Source of the DNA: Clostridium_AD frigoriphilum
GTDB taxonomy: Bacteria > Bacillota > Clostridia > Clostridiales > Clostridiaceae
Reading direction: 5' to 3'
NCBI RefSeq assembly: GCF_036541405.1
Contig: NZ_JAZHFS010000016.1
Location: 50,794-114,793 of the forward strand
Length of the DNA: 64,000 nucleotides
Made by a program: the position numbers and the translations under genes. How positions within the stretch are numbered: the stretch's first letter is position 1; every line of letters starts with the position of its first letter. Under the pieces are notes generated by a model, which worked only from the letters and a program-made list of their open reading frames with translations, did not search any database and was not told the DNA's origin. Positions 1 to 9,814 of this stretch are shown here, piece by piece.

Positions 1-675
1 TTTTTCTCGTATATGTTTTAAGGCTACCGATACTGGACTTTCCGCATCATAAGGCACTCTACCTGTAACCATCTCATAAAGCACTATTCCAAAGGAATAA
101 ATGTCTGTTCTACAGTCTACAAAGCTTGCTTTAGCTTGTTCTGGCGAAAAATAATGTGCTGATCCCATTACAGTGCTAGTATTAGTTATAGTAACGGAAC
201 TAGCCGCTTTTGCTATACCGAAATCTGTAACCTTAACTGTTCCATCTTCAGTTACCAGAATATTATGAGGTTTTATATCCCTATGTATAATGTTGTTCTT
301 ATGAGCGCACTCAAGTGCTTTTGCTATTTGCATACCATAGTCTAATACTAACTCAGTATTCATGCTACCATTTTCAACTATAATTTCTTTCAGAGTTTTT
401 CCTTTTATATATTCCATTACTATATAGTTAATATCCCTTTCACTTCCAACATCGTAAATATTAACTATATTATTTGATGAAAGGCTAGCTACAGACAACG
501 CCTCTTTTTTAAATTTTTCCATGAAGTCTATATTATTTGAGAACTCTTCTTTTAGTATTTTTACAGCAACAAAACGATTGAGTAAGTGGCACTTAGCTTT
601 ATAAACTATTGCCATTCCACCCTCTCCAATTTTTTCAAGGAGTTCATATCTACTCCCTAATATGGTTCCTATCAT
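1..675 (-). CDS. prkC: PASTA-type serine/threonine protein kinase PrkC (N-terminal part; cut by window edge)
   Basis: Eukaryotic-type Ser/Thr kinase that in Firmicutes senses cell-wall fragments and phosphorylates envelope, translation and germination targets. The 225 residues in the window are almost entirely kinase domain: glycine loop GEGGMAIV (17-24), ATP-binding Lys39 in VAVKIL, catalytic HRDIKPHN (131-138) and DFG (151-153). The transmembrane segment and PASTA repeats expected after the kinase domain would lie beyond the left edge and are not seen. The ATG at 675-673 follows GGAGAG and lies inside the end of prpC, so the two genes overlap by 26 bases and are probably translationally coupled, the usual phosphatase-kinase pair. 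Confidence 0.93.
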   Translation of the reverse strand, partial: MIGTILGSRYELLEKIGEGGMAIVYKAKCHLLNRFVAVKILKEEFSNNIDFMEKFKKEALSVASLSSNNIVNIYDVGSERDINYIVMEYIKGKTLKEIIVENGSMNTELVLDYGMQIAKALECAHKNNIIHRDIKPHNILVTEDGTVKVTDFGIAKAASSVTITNTSTVMGSAHYFSPEQAKASFVDCRTDIYSFGIVLYEMVTGRVPYDAESPVSVALKHIREK

Positions 676-1396
676 CTCTGCACTCTCCTTCAAATACGAT
701 AACAGATATGTTATCGCGTCCACCATTAAATTTGCTTAGGTCAACTAACATTTTGCAACTTGTATCATTATCATTTTCAACAATAATATCATACATTTCA
801 GAATAAGTCACATCATTAGTAAGACCATCAGTACATAAAATACATTTGATTACATTAGTCAAATCAAGGTCAAACAAATCAACTTCTACTAACTCATTTG
901 TTCCAAGTGCCCTTGTAATAATATTTTTATTTGGATGATTTCTTGCCTTTTCTTCAGTTATAGTTCCATTATCTAACAGCTGTTGTACTAGAGAATGGTC
1001 TCTTGTAACTTTTACTAATTTTCTTTTACTATCTATAATATAACAACTACTGTCCCCTACATTTGCAACAACCATTTCATTCTGTTTTCTAATACAAATT
1101 GTTATAGTTGTCCCCATCCCTTTAAGAGAATCGTTTTGACTAGCCATATCATAAATTTCCTTATTTGCACTTTTTATGCCTTCTGAAAGAACTTTTTTAA
1201 GTTCTTTCCCTTTGTGATTATTCTTTATATATTCCATTATAACCTTAATAGCTATATCACTTGCTACTTCTCCAGCATTGTGTCCTCCCATGCCATCCGC
1301 AACAATATAAATATCGTAATCACTACTTTCTAAATAACCTACAGAGTCTTCATTTATTTTTCTAACATTCCCAACATCTGATAAAACCCCAAGCAT
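650..1396 (-). CDS. prpC: PP2C-family protein phosphatase PrpC/Stp
   Basis: Metal-dependent Ser/Thr phosphatase that reverses PrkC phosphorylation. Its 248 residues are the normal length for bacterial PP2C. Visible motifs are NEDS (15-18), the metal-binding DGMGGH (34-39), a central GDSS, TDGLTNDV and GGRDN near the C terminus. The ATG follows a GAGGGGG site. It lies just downstream of rlmN in the same operon and overlaps prkC at its 3' end, a kinase/phosphatase arrangement conserved across Firmicutes. Confidence 0.95.
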   Translation of the reverse strand: MLGVLSDVGNVRKINEDSVGYLESSDYDIYIVADGMGGHNAGEVASDIAIKVIMEYIKNNHKGKELKKVLSEGIKSANKEIYDMASQNDSLKGMGTTITICIRKQNEMVVANVGDSSCYIIDSKRKLVKVTRDHSLVQQLLDNGTITEEKARNHPNKNIITRALGTNELVEVDLFDLDLTNVIKCILCTDGLTNDVTYSEMYDIIVENDNDTSCKMLVDLSKFNGGRDNISVIVFEGECRDDRNHIRE

Positions 1397-1408
1397 TGTT
1401 AAACCCCC

Positions 1409-2446
1409 TCATTTAAGTTCTTCACCTTTAATATGGCTTCTTCTAAGCTGTCCACATGCAGCATTAATATCTAGCCCCATTTCTCGTCTTATCGTTGTCT
1501 GAATATTATTAGCCTCAAGCACCCTCTTAAATTCAGCCACATCATCATTTGAAGATCTCTTTAGTTCATTTTCTTTAATCTCATTAACCGGGATTAAATT
1601 AACATGGCATAACATATCTTTTAACAAAGCGCTTAGTTTCTCTGCATCTTGCTTACTATCATTAAGACCCTTAACAAGAGCATATTCGAATGTTATTCGC
1701 CTATTAGTTTTATCTATATAATACTTAGAAACATCAATAATTTCTGCAATAGAATACTTATTTGCAATTGGCATACTCTTCACTCTGATTTCATCACTAG
1801 GCGCATGAAGCGAAATAGCAAGTGTAGTTTGCATATTAAAATCCGCAAACTCTTTGATTCTTGGAACTATACCACATGTAGATATAGTTATATGCCTTTG
1901 TCCAATATTTAGTCCATTCTCAGAATTCACTATTTCAAGAAATTTCATTACATTGTCAAAATTATCAAATGGTTCCCCACTTCCCATTAGTACAACATTA
2001 GAAATTCGTTCACTAATAAGCTGCTGTGCTTTTAATATTTGAGCAAGCATTTCTCCCGGCGATATATTCCTAATCATTCCACCTATAGTAGATGCGCAAA
2101 ATTTACAACCCATTCTGCATCCTACTTGAGTAGATATACATATAGAATTTCCATGTTTATATTTCATAACAACACATTCAATTAAATTACCATCACCCAG
2201 TTCAAAAAGGTATTTTCTTGTATCATTATGTTTTGATGTATATTCTTCTATAAGCCTAGGTATTCCTATATAAAAATTAGTTTGCAACTTCTCTCTTACA
2301 CTCTGTGGTATATTATTCATATTTTCAAATTCACAAATATCCTTATAAATCCAGTCAAATACTTGCTTAGCCCTAAATTTACTTTCCCCATTGCTTTTCA
2401 TCCACTGTTTTAGTTCCTCTAAATCCATATCTAATATATTTATCAT
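1409..2446 (-). CDS. rlmN: 23S rRNA/tRNA adenine-C2 methyltransferase RlmN
   Basis: Radical-SAM enzyme that makes m2A2503 in 23S rRNA and m2A37 in some tRNAs. The cluster motif CRMGCKFC gives CX3CX2C at residues 113/117/120 counted from the longer GTG start. The methyl-carrying cysteine is in INAACGQLRR near the C terminus (about 334). The ATG at 2446 is preferred because GGGTG lies six bases before it, while the GTG at 2455 has no visible ribosome-binding site. It sits between rsmB and prpC. RlmN rather than Cfr is favoured by the housekeeping operon. Confidence 0.94.
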   Translation of the reverse strand: MINILDMDLEELKQWMKSNGESKFRAKQVFDWIYKDICEFENMNNIPQSVREKLQTNFYIGIPRLIEEYTSKHNDTRKYLFELGDGNLIECVVMKYKHGNSICISTQVGCRMGCKFCASTIGGMIRNISPGEMLAQILKAQQLISERISNVVLMGSGEPFDNFDNVMKFLEIVNSENGLNIGQRHITISTCGIVPRIKEFADFNMQTTLAISLHAPSDEIRVKSMPIANKYSIAEIIDVSKYYIDKTNRRITFEYALVKGLNDSKQDAEKLSALLKDMLCHVNLIPVNEIKENELKRSSNDDVAEFKRVLEANNIQTTIRREMGLDINAACGQLRRSHIKGEELK

Positions 2447-2492
2447 TTTACACACCCAATCATTTTATACACTCACGAGTTTTACAAGGCCA

Positions 2493-3821
2493 CTATGACT
2501 TTATAAGTTTGGTTATAAAAAAGCCATCCATGTATTCATTTGGAAATATAGTAGCATAACCTTTGTCACTATATTTTATATTATCAAATTCACCAAAAAA
2601 TACAGGTTCTATCTTAAATTCTGAGTGTGACTCTATAAACCAATCAATATTACCTTCATTTTCATCTTTGTTTAGGGTACATGTTGAATATACAAGTACT
2701 CCTCCTTTTTTTACGTATTTTGAAGCATTATCCATTATACGTCTTTGTATTTCTATTATATTATTTATATCTTTTATATTTTTGCTCCACTTTATTTCAG
2801 GTTTTTTTCTAATGATTCCTAGCCCTGAACATGGCACATCTATAAGTACTCTATCCGCATATTCAAATAAATCCTTGTCAAAGACAGTAGCATCTTGAAC
2901 TTCACAAGTTGTATTGGTAATTCCTATTCGCTTTATGTTTTCTTCGATTAAAGATAATTTGTTTTTATGCACATCAAACGCCAGAACCTTACCTGTATTT
3001 TTCATAAGCTCTGCTATATGTGTTGTTTTTCCACCTGGTGCACTACAAAGGTCTAAAACTTTCATATTTAGTTTTAAATCCATAGAAGGTGCTGTAAGCA
3101 TTGCACTCTCATCTTGAACCGTTATATTACCTTCGTTAAATAAAACGTTATTCTCTATATTTTTTCCTTTAATAATTCGGATTGCTTCAGATGATGCATA
3201 ACCTTCTTCTATATTATAGCCATTTTCTATAAGTTTTTCCCATATTTCTTTATAAGTTAATTTTAAAGTGTTAACTCTAACTGTAACATCAGGCTTATAA
3301 TTTAAACCTTTAAGAATTTCTTCAGCCTTTTGAGGTCCATATTGCTTTATAAAGAGTTTAACAAGCGCCCTCGTAAATGAATACTCAAAACATAATCTTT
3401 CAATATCATTTTCTCCATTGTAATACTTTGCATCTGTTTCCCTAAGGTAACTTCTAAGTACACCATTAACAAGCTTTGATGCTCCTATATTACTCTTTTT
3501 CTTAGTTAAATTTACAGCCTCATTTACAGTTGCAAAACTCGGAACTTTATCTAAATACCTAATTTGATAAACTGATATTCTTAATATATTTAAAACAAAA
3601 CTTTCTAACTTATCAAAACCATTTTTAACGAAGTGTTGCAATATTTTATCTATAGTATACTTATATTTTAACGTTCCATAAACTATTTCTGTAACTAGAG
3701 CTTTATCTTTATCGCTTAGCTCTGATTTATTAAGTTCTAATCCTAAAACAATATTCGAATAAGCATTGTCATTTAATACTTTTTCTATAACTGTAACTGC
3801 TACCAGTCTACTATTACTCAT
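2493..3821 (-). CDS. rsmB: 16S rRNA m5C967 methyltransferase RsmB
   Basis: SAM-dependent cytosine-C5 rRNA methyltransferase of 442 residues. The first 130 or so residues form a NusB-like RNA-binding domain. The catalytic half shows LDLCSAPGGKT (SAM binding), the PCSG motif in DVPCSGLGIIRKKP and the catalytic-cysteine motif STCTLNKDENEGN. The family uses two cysteines, both seen here. It lies 21 bases downstream of fmt, in the common def-fmt-rsmB-rlmN order. Confidence 0.94.
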   Translation of the reverse strand: MSNSRLVAVTVIEKVLNDNAYSNIVLGLELNKSELSDKDKALVTEIVYGTLKYKYTIDKILQHFVKNGFDKLESFVLNILRISVYQIRYLDKVPSFATVNEAVNLTKKKSNIGASKLVNGVLRSYLRETDAKYYNGENDIERLCFEYSFTRALVKLFIKQYGPQKAEEILKGLNYKPDVTVRVNTLKLTYKEIWEKLIENGYNIEEGYASSEAIRIIKGKNIENNVLFNEGNITVQDESAMLTAPSMDLKLNMKVLDLCSAPGGKTTHIAELMKNTGKVLAFDVHKNKLSLIEENIKRIGITNTTCEVQDATVFDKDLFEYADRVLIDVPCSGLGIIRKKPEIKWSKNIKDINNIIEIQRRIMDNASKYVKKGGVLVYSTCTLNKDENEGNIDWFIESHSEFKIEPVFFGEFDNIKYSDKGYATIFPNEYMDGFFITKLIKS

Positions 3822-3842
3822 ACCCTTACCTCAATTTCACTT

Positions 3843-4772
3843 TTATTTAAGTATCATACCTACATCTATTTTATTACCTATTATATAATCCTTTACCTTT
3901 AAAGGCTTTTTACCTGGAAATTGAATCTCCTCAATAAGTAAAACCCCACTTCCAGTTGATACCTTTAACCCCTCTTTTGAAACATCTATAATACATCCAG
4001 CTTGCTTACTTGATAACTCATTTAATATTTTCGACTTATATATTTTCATTACAATATTGTCATAATGAGTATATGCAGTTGGTGTTGGATTTAAACCTCT
4101 TATAAAATTATGAATATCAGTATTACTACATGCCCAGTCAATACTTGCCATTTTCTTACCTAGCTTAGACGCATATGAGCTAATACTATCCCCTTGTTTA
4201 ATAGGTTTAATTTTATTATTTATTACTGCATTTATTGTTTCAACTAATAACTGTGCACCGCTACTACTAAGAATGTCTGTAAGTTCCCCTGCTGTAATAT
4301 CAGTAGTAATTTCAACTTCATTTGTTAAGAGAATATCACCGGTATCAAGGCCAACATCCATAAGCATTGTTGTGTTACCAGAAGTACTCTCACCATTAAT
4401 TATACACCAATTTATAGGTGCCGCCCCCCTGTATTTTGGCAATAAAGATGCATGCAAATTTATACATCCATATTTAGGGATATCTAATACTTCCTTTGGA
4501 AGTAATTGTCCAAATGCTACTACTACAATAAAATCTGGTTCTAAATTCTTAATTATATCTATCATTTCATCATTATTTTTAAGTTTTAGAGGTTGATATA
4601 CCGGTATGTTACATGAACTTGCCAACTGCTTAACCGGTGACATAGCTAATTTTTTTCCTCTTCCTTTTGGTCTATCAGGCTGAGTAAAAACAGCAGAAAC
4701 TTCGAATTCATTTATAAGTGATTGCAGAGATGGCACTGAGAATTCCGGTGTACCCATAAAAATTATCTTCAT
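3843..4772 (-). CDS. fmt: methionyl-tRNA formyltransferase
   Basis: Formylates initiator Met-tRNA with 10-formyl-THF. The N-terminal MGTPEFSVPSL and the HASLLPKYRGAAPINW motif with its conserved histidine mark the catalytic Rossmann domain; the C-terminal third is the tRNA-binding domain. The ATG at 4772 is chosen because it follows the def stop directly, with GTGAGG inside the end of def as ribosome-binding site. The longer GTG start at 4784 would overlap that site. Pairing with def reflects opposite steps on the formyl group. folD, which supplies one-carbon units, is also in the window. Confidence 0.95.
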   Translation of the reverse strand: MKIIFMGTPEFSVPSLQSLINEFEVSAVFTQPDRPKGRGKKLAMSPVKQLASSCNIPVYQPLKLKNNDEMIDIIKNLEPDFIVVVAFGQLLPKEVLDIPKYGCINLHASLLPKYRGAAPINWCIINGESTSGNTTMLMDVGLDTGDILLTNEVEITTDITAGELTDILSSSGAQLLVETINAVINNKIKPIKQGDSISSYASKLGKKMASIDWACSNTDIHNFIRGLNPTPTAYTHYDNIVMKIYKSKILNELSSKQAGCIIDVSKEGLKVSTGSGVLLIEEIQFPGKKPLKVKDYIIGNKIDVGMILK

Positions 4773-4773
4773 A

Positions 4774-5223
4774 TTATTCCTCACCCTCTATTGCTTTGTC
4801 TATAAACAATATACCATCCAAATGATCAATTTCATGGCAAAGCGCCCTTGCAAGAAGACCTTCTCCCTCAATTACTATCTTCTCTCCCAAATCATTTAAT
4901 GCGGATACTTTTACTTTTTGGGGCCTATCAACATTCTCTTGTGTTCCTGGTATGCTTAAACAACCCTCACTTGCGATTTGTGAACCCTCCATCTCAATGA
5001 TCTCTGGATTTATTAATGCTATAGGACCATCTCCAATATCAATAACAACTATTCTTTTTAAAATGCCAACCTGAGGCGCCGCAAGTCCTATCCCATTAGA
5101 AATATACATAGTCTCTTTCATATCTTTGATTAACAATAAAATTCTTTGATTAATTTCACCTACTACTCTGCTTTTTTTCCTTAATAGCTCATCACCATAT
5201 ATTCTAATTGTTCTTGTTGCCAT
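4774..5223 (-). CDS. def: peptide deformylase
   Basis: Metal hydrolase that removes the formyl group from nascent proteins. All three signature motifs are intact: GIGLAAPQVG (44-53), EGCLS (86-90, metal ligand Cys88) and HEIDH (130-134, two His ligands and catalytic Glu). At 149 residues it is a short type I-like form. Its 3' end carries the ribosome-binding site of fmt, so translation of the two is probably coupled. Confidence 0.95.
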   Translation of the reverse strand: MATRTIRIYGDELLRKKSRVVGEINQRILLLIKDMKETMYISNGIGLAAPQVGILKRIVVIDIGDGPIALINPEIIEMEGSQIASEGCLSIPGTQENVDRPQKVKVSALNDLGEKIVIEGEGLLARALCHEIDHLDGILFIDKAIEGEE

Positions 5224-5263
5224 GTGTTACCCTCCTTATAAATAAATTATAATTTTTGTGCTG

Positions 5264-7465
5264 CTAGATCATATTACTTGGATTAATATCTATACTAACT
5301 CTTATACTGCTATAAACATTTTTTACTAATTCATAAACTGAATTCTTTATTTCTAGAGCAATTGTTTCGTTAATATCACCTTTAATAATAATTTGCCATC
5401 TGTAGAAATTCTTAATTTTAGAAACCCCACAAGTACATGGTCCCAGCAGTGTAATTTTATTGTTATCTTTGATCTTATATTTTAAATTTTCGCCAACATT
5501 TTGTATATTTTTTATTAACATATTTTCATCCTCAGAACTCATAGTTATAACTAAAATACTTGCAAAAGGCGGATAATCCATAGCCTCTCTCATCATAATT
5601 TCATTTCTATAAAAACTATCATAATCATTGCTTGCTGCATACTTAATTGTTAACTCATCTGCACTATACGTTTGAATAACAACCTTACCTTCCTTACTAC
5701 CCCTACCCGATCTTCCTGAAACTTGAGTAAGTAGTTGAAATGTCCGTTCAAACGCCCTATAATCTGGTAAGTTAAGTGATAAATCAGCAGCTATTACTCC
5801 CACTAATGTAACATCTTTAAAATCTAAGCCTTTAGCAACCATTTGAGTTCCAATTAGAATATCTGCTCCTTTATTTTTGAAGGTATTATATATATATTCA
5901 TAAGAATTTTTTTTCCGTGTTGTATCAAAGTCCATTCTTAATGTTCTTGCACTTGGAAAAATTCTATTAATTTCTTGTTCAATTTTTTCTGTTCCAACAC
6001 CAAAATATTTCACATAACTACTGCCACAACTAGGACAAACTTTACTAATCTTTTCCTTCTCACCACAGTAGTGACATGTTAAGTATTCACCTGCGCTATG
6101 ATATGTTAATGAAATATCACATTTTTTACATTTAAAAACATAACCACATTTTCTGCAGGATACAAATGTCGAAAATCCTCTTCTATTTAGAAACAAAATT
6201 ACCTGTTCATTTTTACTTAAACACTGCGTAATGCCATCATGTAGCGACTTGCTAAATATTGAGCGATTGTTGTTCATAAGCTCTTCCCGCATGTCTACAA
6301 TTTCTACTTTTGGCATTGCTGCACCATCTGCTCTCTCATTAATAGTAATTAATGAAAGCTCATTTATGGTAGACTTATAATAACTTTCGACTGATGGTGT
6401 AGCTGATCCTAGTATTAGTTTACAATCTTCAAGTTCACATTTCATATATGCTATTTCACGAGCATCAAATTTCGGATCACTATCTGATTTATAACTAGCC
6501 TCGTGCTCCTCATCTATAACAATTAATCCTAAATTTTCAAAAGGTAAAAATATAGCTGACCTTGCTCCAATGGCAATTTGGGTATTTCCAAGCTTTACTC
6601 TCATCCATTCGTCAAAACGCTCGCCATCTGACAATCTACTATGAAAGACCGCGATTTCAGGACCAAACCGCCCTTTAAATCTTTCAACCATTTGAGGTGT
6701 TAACGATATTTCTGGTATAAGTATTATAGATTGCTTATTTTCCTTTAACATATAACTAACCAATTTCATATATATTTCAGTTTTTCCACTACCGGTAACT
6801 CCATGAATTAAGAATTTATTTTTCTTAGAATTCATTATAAAATCCACTGATTGGCGTTGCCTTTCATTCAGTATTTTTTCTTCGTACTTAGCATAATGTT
6901 TTTGATTATACCTATTAATTGTAACCTCTTGCACAATTAAGAACCCATGTTTAATCATTGTATTGATTGACGATAATGATAATTTAAAATTTTTACTAAA
7001 TTCATTTTTATTATATTTCATTTTATTTAATTCTATTAAGTCATAAATATTCTTATAAGGTTCATTTAAAAATTTGCCCTCTATTGGCTTACCTACAGTT
7101 AATAATAGTGAGGTCTTCTTTTTTATTCCCTTTGTTATTCCCCTGGGAATAATAACTTTTATACACTCTAGATAAGTGCAAAGATACTTTTTTTTCATGA
7201 TTTTTACAAGTTCAATATCGGTTATTTTAAGAAGAGGCATTTCATCACATATGTTAGTTATTTCCTTAATGTAACTCACATTCTCACATTGCTGATAAAG
7301 TTCTAGTACAAAAGCATCTAATGTTCTGTTTCCTCTACCAAATGGCACTTTAACTCTAAATCCTAACTGTAAAACACCTAATAAACTAGTAGGTATTTTA
7401 TATGTAAAAATTTTATCCACTTGAACTGAATCGTTATTCACTACAACTCCAGCATACTGATACAC
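5264..7465 (-). CDS. priA: primosomal replication restart helicase PriA
   Basis: 3'-5' DNA helicase that reloads the replisome at stalled forks. The 733 residues carry an N-terminal DNA-binding region, Walker A GVTGSGKT (222-229), DEEH (318-321), a zinc-binding insert with four CxxC pairs (about 430-475) and a C-terminal helicase domain containing QVSGRSGRG. The GTG start at 7465 follows AAGGGTG. A hairpin-plus-T-run lies between coaBC and this gene, so part of its expression may depend on readthrough. Confidence 0.95.
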   Translation of the reverse strand: MYQYAGVVVNNDSVQVDKIFTYKIPTSLLGVLQLGFRVKVPFGRGNRTLDAFVLELYQQCENVSYIKEITNICDEMPLLKITDIELVKIMKKKYLCTYLECIKVIIPRGITKGIKKKTSLLLTVGKPIEGKFLNEPYKNIYDLIELNKMKYNKNEFSKNFKLSLSSINTMIKHGFLIVQEVTINRYNQKHYAKYEEKILNERQRQSVDFIMNSKKNKFLIHGVTGSGKTEIYMKLVSYMLKENKQSIILIPEISLTPQMVERFKGRFGPEIAVFHSRLSDGERFDEWMRVKLGNTQIAIGARSAIFLPFENLGLIVIDEEHEASYKSDSDPKFDAREIAYMKCELEDCKLILGSATPSVESYYKSTINELSLITINERADGAAMPKVEIVDMREELMNNNRSIFSKSLHDGITQCLSKNEQVILFLNRRGFSTFVSCRKCGYVFKCKKCDISLTYHSAGEYLTCHYCGEKEKISKVCPSCGSSYVKYFGVGTEKIEQEINRIFPSARTLRMDFDTTRKKNSYEYIYNTFKNKGADILIGTQMVAKGLDFKDVTLVGVIAADLSLNLPDYRAFERTFQLLTQVSGRSGRGSKEGKVVIQTYSADELTIKYAASNDYDSFYRNEIMMREAMDYPPFASILVITMSSEDENMLIKNIQNVGENLKYKIKDNNKITLLGPCTCGVSKIKNFYRWQIIIKGDINETIALEIKNSVYELVKNVYSSIRVSIDINPSNMI

Positions 7466-7502
7466 TTAATCACCCTTTTAATTTTATAATTTTCTATAAT
7501 AT

Positions 7503-7525
7503 AAAAAAGCGCATTAGCGCTTTTT
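7503..7525 (-). terminator. rho-independent terminator/attenuator spanning the coaBC stop codon
   Basis: AAAAAGCGC and GCGCTTTTTT form a short GC-capped stem, and the coaBC stop codon (7514-7516) sits in its four-base loop. The following T-run is followed 37 bases later by the priA start. Terminating ribosomes on coaBC would cover the hairpin, so it may act as an attenuator rather than a full stop. Confidence 0.6.
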
Positions 7526-8704
7526 ATTTATTAAATTAAACAATTCCCTAGCAACTTGTTTCTTAGACATTATGTCTAATGCTATTGGATCATTATCTTT
7601 GCTTAAAATAATCACTTTATTCTCTTCAGTTCCAAACCCACTGTCTGTTTTTGTTATATCATTAGCAATTATATAATCCAAATTTTTCTTAAGTAGTTTT
7701 TCTTTCGCATTTTCAAGTAAATCATTACTTTCTGCTGCAAAACCTACTAAAATTTGCTTCTTTTTATGTAATCCAAGCTCTTTTAAAATGTCGTTATCTC
7801 GTACAAACTCTAAGTCTAAAGTATCTTCACTTTTCTTGATTTTAAAGTTAGAGTATACCTTAGGTTTATAATCAGATACAGCTGCCGCTTTTATAACTAT
7901 ATCACTATCTTCATAATTGCTTATTACAGCGGTCCTCATCTCATCATTAGTATTTATCTTAATTATACTTACACCAAAAGGTGCTTTTTCATTACATGGT
8001 CCAGATATTAAAGTTACATCTGCCCCTCTGTCTCTTGCTTCTCTAGCAATTGAATAACCCATTTTCCCTGTTGACCTATTAGTTATAAATCTTACAGGAT
8101 CAATAGGTGCAATTGTAGGTCCAGCTGTAACTAAAACCTTAGTCCCTATCATATCCTTTATAGGATATAATTTACTCATAATTACTTCAAAAATATCTTC
8201 AGTTTGTGCAAGTTTTCCTTCTCCTATGTCTCCACAAGCAAGCCTTCCTGATACCGGGGCAATAAACTCATAACCAAAACCCTTCAGTTTTTGAATATTA
8301 CTTTGTAGAATTGGGTTATTATACATATTAACATTCATTGCCGGAGCAAAAATCACTGGTGCCTTAGTTGCCATAATAGTAGTAGTAATCATATTATCTG
8401 CAATTCCATTTGCAATTTTACCAATTATATTAGCAGTTGCTGGAACTACAACAAATAAATCCGCTTTTTTAGCAAGAGATATATGTTGTATCTCCCACGC
8501 TTTAGGTTCATCAAACATATCATGTATAACCATATTCTGACTAAGTGATTGAAAGCTTATTGGATTTACAAACTCCAACGCCGCTTTTGTCATTATAACA
8601 TGCACATCAACATTTTCTTTTTTTAATCTACTAATAACGTCTAGAGCCTTATATACAGCTATTCCACCTGTAACACCAACAACTACCGTCCTTGTATTTT
8701 CCAT
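7514..8704 (-). CDS. coaBC: bifunctional phosphopantothenoylcysteine decarboxylase/synthetase CoaBC
   Basis: Two successive steps of coenzyme A synthesis. Residues 1-180 are the flavin-dependent decarboxylase, with GVTGGIAVYK, the APAMN motif (MNVNMY) and the catalytic-cysteine segment RLACGDIGEGK. Residues 185-396 are the synthetase, with TAGPT, DPVRFITNRSTGKMG and the C-terminal ILVGFAAES. The length (396) is typical of a fused enzyme. The start lies two bases after the rpoZ stop, with an AGAAGGAA site within rpoZ. Confidence 0.95.
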   Translation of the reverse strand: MENTRTVVVGVTGGIAVYKALDVISRLKKENVDVHVIMTKAALEFVNPISFQSLSQNMVIHDMFDEPKAWEIQHISLAKKADLFVVVPATANIIGKIANGIADNMITTTIMATKAPVIFAPAMNVNMYNNPILQSNIQKLKGFGYEFIAPVSGRLACGDIGEGKLAQTEDIFEVIMSKLYPIKDMIGTKVLVTAGPTIAPIDPVRFITNRSTGKMGYSIAREARDRGADVTLISGPCNEKAPFGVSIIKINTNDEMRTAVISNYEDSDIVIKAAAVSDYKPKVYSNFKIKKSEDTLDLEFVRDNDILKELGLHKKKQILVGFAAESNDLLENAKEKLLKKNLDYIIANDITKTDSGFGTEENKVIILSKDNDPIALDIMSKKQVARELFNLINKKR

Positions 8705-8705
8705 A

Positions 8706-8924
8706 CTATTTTATTCCTTCTTTTGTTGTGATGGCAACAATAGCTCCCTCATAAATCTCCTCTATAGCAATAGTAACAGGTTTTGTTGAATCCACCTGTA
8801 CAAGTGGGCTTTGACCTTCTATTATTTGTCTTGCTCTTTTTGATGTTGCTACAACTAAAGAATACCTGTTGTCAACCTTTTCTAACAAATCTACTATTGA
8901 TGGACTAATCATTGAATTATTCAT
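8706..8924 (-). CDS. rpoZ: RNA polymerase omega subunit
   Basis: Small RNA polymerase assembly subunit (72 residues). PSIVDLLEKVDNRYSLVVAT and SKRARQII are the typical omega core. It overlaps the end of gmk by eight bases with its ribosome-binding site GAGGAAATT inside gmk. gmk-rpoZ-coaBC is a widely conserved order. Confidence 0.94.
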   Translation of the reverse strand: MNNSMISPSIVDLLEKVDNRYSLVVATSKRARQIIEGQSPLVQVDSTKPVTIAIEEIYEGAIVAITTKEGIK

Positions 8925-9528
8925 TTATAATTTCCTCCTTTAAAAAATCTCCATTCATTCTATCGACTCTGCATCTTTCCGCAATGACAATGCTCTGAAT
9001 TTTCTCACATGCGCTATCCACAGTATCATTCACAACTGCGTAATCGTATTTTGATACAAAACTTATTTCTTCATGAGCAGATGCAAATCTAGTCATTAAT
9101 GACTCTGGTGTTTCACTGCCCCTATTTGTAATTCTGTTTCTTAATTCTTCCATAGATGGTGGAAGAATAAAAATAAATAAACCATTTGGATAAGCCATTT
9201 TCACCTTAAGAGCGCCTTGAATATCTATTTCAAGTATTACATCACGGCCGCTCTCGAGCACTTTTAGAACCTCAGATTTAGGTGTACCATAACAATTTCC
9301 GTAAACCTGCGCATACTCAAGAAAGTCTTTTGATGCTATCCTTTCTAGAAATTCTTCTCTAGATATAAAATAGTAATTTATACCTTCTATTTCAGCATTT
9401 CTTGGGCTTCTCGTAGTTGCTGAAACTGAAATCCAGAAATCATTTTTTTTAAGAAGCGCCTCGCATACAGTCCCTTTACCAGCACCGGAAGGTCCCGAAA
9501 TTACAATCAGCTGTCCTTTGCTCCTCAT
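8917..9528 (-). CDS. gmk: guanylate kinase
   Basis: Converts GMP to GDP with ATP. The P-loop GPSGAGKGTV is at 11-20, followed by the GMP-binding segment with TRSPR and the lid region RGSETPESLMTR. The length of 203 residues is normal. The start overlaps the remA stop by one base (TAATG), indicating translational coupling. Confidence 0.95.
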   Translation of the reverse strand: MRSKGQLIVISGPSGAGKGTVCEALLKKNDFWISVSATTRSPRNAEIEGINYYFISREEFLERIASKDFLEYAQVYGNCYGTPKSEVLKVLESGRDVILEIDIQGALKVKMAYPNGLFIFILPPSMEELRNRITNRGSETPESLMTRFASAHEEISFVSKYDYAVVNDTVDSACEKIQSIVIAERCRVDRMNGDFLKEEIINE

Positions 9529-9800
9529 TATTCCTCAACCTCGTCTAAATGTTCATCATCTTTAACAGATAATCTATGTGCAACAGTTTCAGGCTGAACA
9601 GCCGATAAGATAACATGATCACTATCAGTGATAATAACTGCTCTGGTTCTTCTTCCATATGTAGCATCAATTAGCATTCCTCTATCTCTTGCTTCTTGAA
9701 TTATTCTTTTTATAGGCGCTGATTCAGGGCTGACTATAGCTACCAATCTATTTGCTGAAACAATGTTTCCAAACCCTATGTTTATCAACTTTATACTCAT
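9528..9800 (-). CDS. remA: RemA family DNA-binding regulator (DUF370)
   Basis: The 90 residues match the RemA/DUF370 family, a DNA-binding activator of matrix and osmoprotection genes in Bacillus subtilis. MSIKLINIGFGN and DATYGRRTRAVII are the recognisable stretches. The acidic C-terminal tail is slightly longer than usual. It sits between yicC and gmk, the standard Firmicutes position. Its targets in this organism cannot be read from the window. Confidence 0.9.
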   Translation of the reverse strand: MSIKLINIGFGNIVSANRLVAIVSPESAPIKRIIQEARDRGMLIDATYGRRTRAVIITDSDHVILSAVQPETVAHRLSVKDDEHLDEVEE

Positions 9801-9814
9801 CGTTTGCCTCCAGT

